From Paractinoplanes aksuensis (GTDB lineage Bacteria; Actinomycetota; Actinomycetes; Mycobacteriales; Micromonosporaceae), in assembly GCF_024137025.1 (NCBI RefSeq), contig NZ_JAMYJR010000027.1, positions 124,001-188,000 of the forward strand: a stretch of 64,000 nt of DNA, read 5' to 3'. A model generated the notes under the pieces. The model did not search any database. It worked only from the letters and a program-made list of their open reading frames with translations, and was not told the origin of the DNA. Shown here one piece after another: positions 60,066-64,000 of the stretch (positions are counted from its first letter, which is position 1; each line of letters begins with the position of its first letter). A program made the position numbers and the translations under genes.

Positions 60066-61055
60066 ATGGCTACGACAAACTTGCCGACCCGCACCCTCGG
60101 CACCGACCTGGTCGTCTCCGCGCTCGGCTTCGGCGCGATGGGGATGAGTCAGAGCTACGGCCCCGGGCCCGACCGCGCCGCCAACATCGAACTGCTGCGC
60201 ACGGCGGTCGAGCGGGGCGTCACCTTCTTCGACACGGCCGAGGTGTACGGGCCGTACGTGAACGAGGAACTGGTCGGCGAAGCCCTCGAACCGGTGCGGG
60301 ACGACGTCGTCATCGCCACCAAGTTCGGCTTCAACATCGGCGGCGAAGGTGTCAACAGCCGGCCCGAGCAAATCCGCGCCGTGGCCGACGCCTCGCTACG
60401 GCGGCTGCGGACCGACCGGATCGACCTGTTCTACCAGCACCGCGTCGACCCCGACGTGCCGATCGAGGACGTGGCGGGCGCGGTCCGGGAGCTCATCACC
60501 GAAGGCAAGGTCAAGCACTTCGGGATGTCCGAGGCCGCGGCTGCGACCGTCCGGCGGGCCCACGCCGTACAGCCGGTGACCGCCCTGCAGAACGAGTACT
60601 CGCTGTGGTGGCGCCGGCCCGAGGACGAGATCCGGCCGATGTGCGAGGAGCTCGGCATCGGCCTGGTCCCCTACAGCCCGCTCGGCAAGGGCTTCCTCAC
60701 CGGTACGATCGACGCGGGCACGACGTTCACGCCGGGTGACATCCGCGGCACCATCCCCCGCTTCGACGCCGACGCCCGCCAGGCCAACCAGGCCCTGGTC
60801 GACCTGCTGGCCGTGGTCGCGGCCCGCCACGACGCCACCGTGGCCCAGATCGCGCTGGCCTGGCTGCTCGCGCAGAAGCCGTGGATCGTCCCCATCCCCG
60901 GCACCCGCCGCCTGGACCGCCTCGACGAGAACCTCGGCGCTGCCGCCGTCGACCTCACCACCGACGACCGGCACGAGCTCGACACGGCCGCCGCGAGGAT
61001 CGACGTGCGCGGCGACCGCTACCCCGAGCACCTCGAACGCCTGACCAACCGCTGA
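60066..61055 (+). CDS. Aldo/keto reductase
   Basis: The 329-aa (alpha/beta)8-barrel enzyme has the catalytic set Asp in FFDTAEVYG, Tyr in the same motif, Lys in VVIATKFGF and His in LFYQHRVDP. The NADPH-binding IPGTRRLDRLDENLGA motif near the C-terminus is intact. It reduces aldehydes or ketones in the cytosol. TACGGT six bases before the ATG suggests leaderless transcription. A helix-turn-helix regulator gene follows 12 bp downstream and probably controls it. Confidence 0.92.
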   Translation: MATTNLPTRTLGTDLVVSALGFGAMGMSQSYGPGPDRAANIELLRTAVERGVTFFDTAEVYGPYVNEELVGEALEPVRDDVVIATKFGFNIGGEGVNSRPEQIRAVADASLRRLRTDRIDLFYQHRVDPDVPIEDVAGAVRELITEGKVKHFGMSEAAAATVRRAHAVQPVTALQNEYSLWWRRPEDEIRPMCEELGIGLVPYSPLGKGFLTGTIDAGTTFTPGDIRGTIPRFDADARQANQALVDLLAVVAARHDATVAQIALAWLLAQKPWIVPIPGTRRLDRLDENLGAAAVDLTTDDRHELDTAAARIDVRGDRYPEHLERLTNR

Positions 61056-61067
61056 CCGGAGGACGCC

Positions 61068-61913
61068 ATGGACCACCGCGGCGAGATCCGCGACTTCCTC
61101 ACCACCCGGCGCGCCCGCATCACCCCCGAGCAGGCCGGGCTGCCGGCCTACGGCACCACCCGGCGGGTGCCCGGGCTGCGCCGGGAGGAGGCCGCGATGC
61201 TCGCCGGGGTGAGCGTCGACTACTACACCCGGCTCGAGCGCGGGAACCTCTCGGGCGTCTCCGAGAGCGTGCTCGAAGCCCTGGCCCGCGCCTTCCGTCT
61301 CGACGACGCCGAACGCGAGCACCTCTACGACCTGGCCGCCAAGAGTCCGCGTCCGGCCCGGCGCCGCACCACCCCGGCCGTCCGCCCGGCCGTGCAGCAC
61401 CTGCTGGACGCCATGACGGGCGCGCCCGCGTACGTCCGCAACGGCCGCCTCGACATCCTGGCCGTGAACCCGCTGGGCCGGGCCGTCTTCGCCCCCGTGT
61501 TCGAGGGCCGGCCCAATCTGGCCCGGTTCATCTATCTCGACCCGGCCGCTCAGGACTTCTACCGTGACTGGGACCAGCTGGCCGAAGACGTGGTCGCCCT
61601 GCTGCGGGGCGAGGCCGGCCGAAACCCGTACGACCGGGCCCTGACCGACCTGATCGGCGAGCTGTCCACTCGCAGCGAGCGGTTCCGCACGGGGTGGGCC
61701 GCCCACAACGTGCGGCTGCACCGGGCCGGCGTCAAACGCCTGCACCACCCGCTGGTCGGCGACCTCACCCTGTCCTACGAGTCGATGGAGCTGACCGCCG
61801 ACCAGAACCTGCGCCTCAACGCCTACAGCGCCGAGCCCGGCTCCCCCGACGCACAGGCCCTGGCCCTGATCGCCAGCTGGGCCGCGACTCAGGTGGAGCG
61901 CAGCGGGGCCTGA
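61068..61913 (+). CDS. XRE-family regulator, MmyB-like
   Basis: The 281-aa protein has an N-terminal helix-turn-helix (VPGLRREEAAMLAGVSVDYYTRLERG, residues 34-59) and a C-terminal MmyB-like ligand domain (PAYVRNGRLDILAVNPLGRAVF, FYRDWDQLAEDVVALLRGEAG). These regulators usually sit beside an oxidoreductase that they control, here the aldo/keto reductase. The ligand in the C-terminal domain may be a lipid or aromatic compound, from known family structures. GGAGG lies 8 nt before the ATG. Confidence 0.9.
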   Translation: MDHRGEIRDFLTTRRARITPEQAGLPAYGTTRRVPGLRREEAAMLAGVSVDYYTRLERGNLSGVSESVLEALARAFRLDDAEREHLYDLAAKSPRPARRRTTPAVRPAVQHLLDAMTGAPAYVRNGRLDILAVNPLGRAVFAPVFEGRPNLARFIYLDPAAQDFYRDWDQLAEDVVALLRGEAGRNPYDRALTDLIGELSTRSERFRTGWAAHNVRLHRAGVKRLHHPLVGDLTLSYESMELTADQNLRLNAYSAEPGSPDAQALALIASWAATQVERSGA

Positions 61914-61941
61914 ATTTGCGTGCCCGTCTAGCATTCGCCGT

Positions 61942-62610
61942 ATGTTGCGACTTCGCGCTGCCCTCGTGCTCTCCGCTGCCGTGTTCTCGCTGGTCGCTTG
62001 TAGTGCCGACAAGGCGGAAAGTGTCACCCTGCCGGCCGGGGACGCGCTGGTCAAAGAGTCGGCCACGGCGATGCGCGAGATCAAGACCGCGCAGTTCCTG
62101 ATCACCGCCGAGGGTGAGGTGGCCGGGCTCAGCCTGCGCCGGGCCGAGGGCACGCTGACCAAGGAGGGCAGTGCCAAGGGCACGGCCCAGGTCGAGCAGT
62201 CCGGCACCCCGGTCGAGCTGGAGTTCGTGATCGTCGGCGACAAGATCTATCTGAAGGGGCCGACCGGCGGGTTCCAGGCGCTGCCGCTGACGCTGGCCGC
62301 CACCGTGTACGACCCGTCGGCCATCCTCGACCCCGAGCGCGGCATCGCCAAGGTGCTGGCTTCGGCCACCGGCGCCACCACCGAGGCGTCGGAGCCGGTC
62401 GACGGCAAGGACGCCTGGCGCGTCGCCGCCACCACGACCGGCGAGGACCTGGCCGGCCTCATCCCCGGCATGACCAACAGCATCCCGGCCAAGCTGTGGA
62501 TCGCCGCCGCCGACAAGCGGCTCCTCAAGGCCACGTTCACGCTGTCCGGCGGCACGGTCACGGTGACCTTCACGGGCTTCGACGCGCCGGTGACGATCAG
62601 TGCGCCCTAG
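61942..62610 (+). CDS. LprG-type lipoprotein (LppX_LprAFG family)
   Basis: The 222-aa lipoprotein has lipobox LVAC (residues 17-20) and the LppX/LprAFG fold (LVKESATAMREIKTAQFLITAEG, VIVGDKIYLKGPTGGFQAL, AKLWIAAADKRLLKATFTL). In mycobacteria LprG carries triacylated lipids or glycolipids and is co-transcribed with the MFS transporter P55. The next gene here is an MFS transporter that overlaps by 11 bp, so the same partnership is likely. TAGCAT 7 bases before the ATG suggests a leaderless start. Confidence 0.88.
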   Translation: MLRLRAALVLSAAVFSLVACSADKAESVTLPAGDALVKESATAMREIKTAQFLITAEGEVAGLSLRRAEGTLTKEGSAKGTAQVEQSGTPVELEFVIVGDKIYLKGPTGGFQALPLTLAATVYDPSAILDPERGIAKVLASATGATTEASEPVDGKDAWRVAATTTGEDLAGLIPGMTNSIPAKLWIAAADKRLLKATFTLSGGTVTVTFTGFDAPVTISAP

Positions 62611-64000
62611 CACCACGGACGCCGCGCCGGCGCTGACCCGCCGGCGCTTGGCGATCGGCGTCGGGGGCGCGACCGTGCTGCTCGCGGCCCTCGACGCGTA
62701 CGTCGTGGTGACGGTTCTGACCGACATCCTGCGTGACCTGCACATCCCGCTCAACCGGCTGGAACGGGCCACGCCGATCGTCACCGGCTTCCTGCTCGGC
62801 TACGTGGCCGGCATGCCGCTGCTGGGTTCGCTGTCGGACCGGCTCGGCCGCCGCGCGGTCATCGTGGCCTGCCTGGCCGGTTTTGCCGCGGGGTCGGCCG
62901 TCACCGCCGCCTCCGGCGATTCGATCCACTGGCTGGTGGCCGGGCGGGTGCTGCAAGGGCTGGCCGGTGGCGCGCTGCTGCCGGTGACGATGGCCCTGGC
63001 CGGCGATTTGTGGACCGAGCAGCGGCGGCGCGCGGTCGCCCTGGGCGGGGTCGGCGCGGCACAGGAACTGGGCAGCGTGCTCGGCCCGATCTACGGCGGC
63101 GCGGTGGCGGCCCTGATCGGCTGGCGCGGCATCTTCTGGATCAACATCCCGCTGGCCGTGCTGGCCGCCGTGGCCGTGCTGGTGGCGCTGCCGCGGGACA
63201 CCACCGCCCGGGAGCACCGGCCGCGGGTCGACGTGCTCGGCGGCGTCCTGCTCGCGGCCGGGCTGGGTCTGCTCGTCGTCGGGCTGTACAACCCGGATCC
63301 GGAACGGGCGGTGCTGCCGTCGTGGGGCCCGGCCACATTGGGGGCGGCGGTGGTCGTACTCGTGCTTTTCGGCCTGTGGGAACGACGGGCCCGGACCAAG
63401 TTGTTCGATCCGGCCGGCGTACAGATGACGCCGTTCCTGGCCGCCCTCGGCGCGAGCTTCTGCACCGGCGCCGCCCTGATGGTGACGCTCGTCGACGTGC
63501 AACTGGTCGCGCAGACGCTGCTCGGCCGGGACGCGTTCGGCGGCACGCTGCTGCTCACCCGCTTCCTGATCGCGCTGCCGGTCGGCGCCGTGCTCGGCGG
63601 TCTCGTGCCGGCCCGCCTGGGCGAGCGCTGGGTCACCCTGATCGGCCTGCTCACGGCCGCTTGCGGGTACGTGTTGATCGCGCACTGGCCGGCCGGTGTC
63701 CCCGCCGCCCGCTACGCCGGGTTCCTGCCCCGCCTCGACACCGACCTCGCCCTGGCCGGTCTGGGCCTGGGCCTGGTCATCGCCCCGCTCTCGGCCGTCG
63801 TGCTGCGGGTGACTCCCCCGGACCGGCACGGCGTGGCCTCGGCCGCCGCGGTCGTGGCCCGGATGGTCGGCATGCTGGTCGGCGTGGCCGCGCTCACCGC
63901 GTGGGGCCTGCACCGCTTCCAGGAGCTGACCGCGACCCTCGACACCCCGCTGCCGTTCGGCGTCGAACCGGCCGAGTATCAGGCCCGGTTCGAGGTCTAC
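62600..64000 (+). CDS. MFS transporter, P55-like, 3' end missing
   Basis: The frame is open from the GTG at 62600 to the window end (467 aa visible). It encodes a major facilitator with 12-14 helices. The MFS motif A is GSLSDRLGRRAVIV, and motif C-like text is GAAQELGSVLGPIYGGAVAAL. The arrangement LprG-MFS matches mycobacterial lprG-Rv1410c (P55), where the pair exports lipids and affects drug resistance. Assignment to P55 rests mainly on context. Confidence 0.82.
   Translation, partial: MRPSTTDAAPALTRRRLAIGVGGATVLLAALDAYVVVTVLTDILRDLHIPLNRLERATPIVTGFLLGYVAGMPLLGSLSDRLGRRAVIVACLAGFAAGSAVTAASGDSIHWLVAGRVLQGLAGGALLPVTMALAGDLWTEQRRRAVALGGVGAAQELGSVLGPIYGGAVAALIGWRGIFWINIPLAVLAAVAVLVALPRDTTAREHRPRVDVLGGVLLAAGLGLLVVGLYNPDPERAVLPSWGPATLGAAVVVLVLFGLWERRARTKLFDPAGVQMTPFLAALGASFCTGAALMVTLVDVQLVAQTLLGRDAFGGTLLLTRFLIALPVGAVLGGLVPARLGERWVTLIGLLTAACGYVLIAHWPAGVPAARYAGFLPRLDTDLALAGLGLGLVIAPLSAVVLRVTPPDRHGVASAAAVVARMVGMLVGVAALTAWGLHRFQELTATLDTPLPFGVEPAEYQARFEVY

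Noticed and set aside
1..64000. tRNA, rRNA or CRISPR arrays
   Set aside because: I saw no clover-leaf sequence with a CCA-type acceptor, no ribosomal RNA motif and no regular spaced repeats. The short tandem repeat at 28573-28629 has no spacers.

Overview
The window is high-GC DNA (about 70%) from a mycelial actinobacterium. The Micromonosporaceae, and probably Actinoplanes or a close relative, fit best. The reasons are codon usage, the many large LAL and SARP regulators, an F420-dependent oxidoreductase, a mycothiol-type DinB protein, a DivIVA coiled-coil protein, a Zur-controlled set of zinc-free ribosomal proteins, and many promoters with a -10 box only 6-7 nt before the start codon (leaderless transcription). 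The genus is inference. About 63 genes or gene remnants cover nearly all of the sequence. I saw no rRNA, tRNA, CRISPR array or intact transposase.

Layout. 1-5 kb: tail of a secreted esterase, an SMI1/KNR4 protein, a secreted GH16-ricin glucanase, a 160-bp hairpin element, and a DoxX/Cip1-like operon under a perfect CebR-type operator. 5-17 kb: oxidoreductases and large regulators, one intact LAL regulator, a neighbouring LAL gene broken by a frameshift and an amber codon, and an AfsR/SARP regulator. 17-19 kb: a decayed streptogrisin-like protease, two overlapping micro-ORFs, a DivIVA protein and a cold-shock gene with a terminator in its leader. 19-26 kb: an alpha-galactoside uptake and cleavage operon (binding protein, two permeases, GH36 galactosidase) under a divergent ROK repressor. 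26-30 kb: SigE-family sigma factor with its membrane partner, GAF protein, lysozyme-fold protein, universal stress protein. 30-34.6 kb: a tight four-gene operon (ANL ligase, small ferredoxin-fold protein, GNAT acyltransferase, Acg-like nitroreductase) with no obvious named pathway. 35-41.5 kb: stress membrane protein, CNNM transporter, two-component system, and an arabinan-degrading GH43 pair under two LacI-type operators. 41.6-50.4 kb: a zinc-starvation island with AztABC, two AztD-like chaperones, alternative L28, L33 and S14, two MRF-like proteins and a truncated L31B, served by three Zur-box-like palindromes. 50-64 kb: small membrane proteins, DUF4397/sortase F/DUF427 operon, phospholipase D-like enzyme, ArsR-SRPBCC-DinB operon, secreted M6 protease, aldo/keto reductase with regulator, and an LprG-MFS pair cut by the window end.

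The most interesting observation is a duplicated promoter. The four-gene ANL operon and the micro-ORF pair, 17 kb apart, each carry a TACTCAG..GGTTGAGTA palindrome, then exactly 33 bp, then a TAG..T -10 box, then exactly 7 bp, then the start codon. Neither has a good -35 box. This suggests one unidentified activator controls both, and that the micro-ORFs are real genes.
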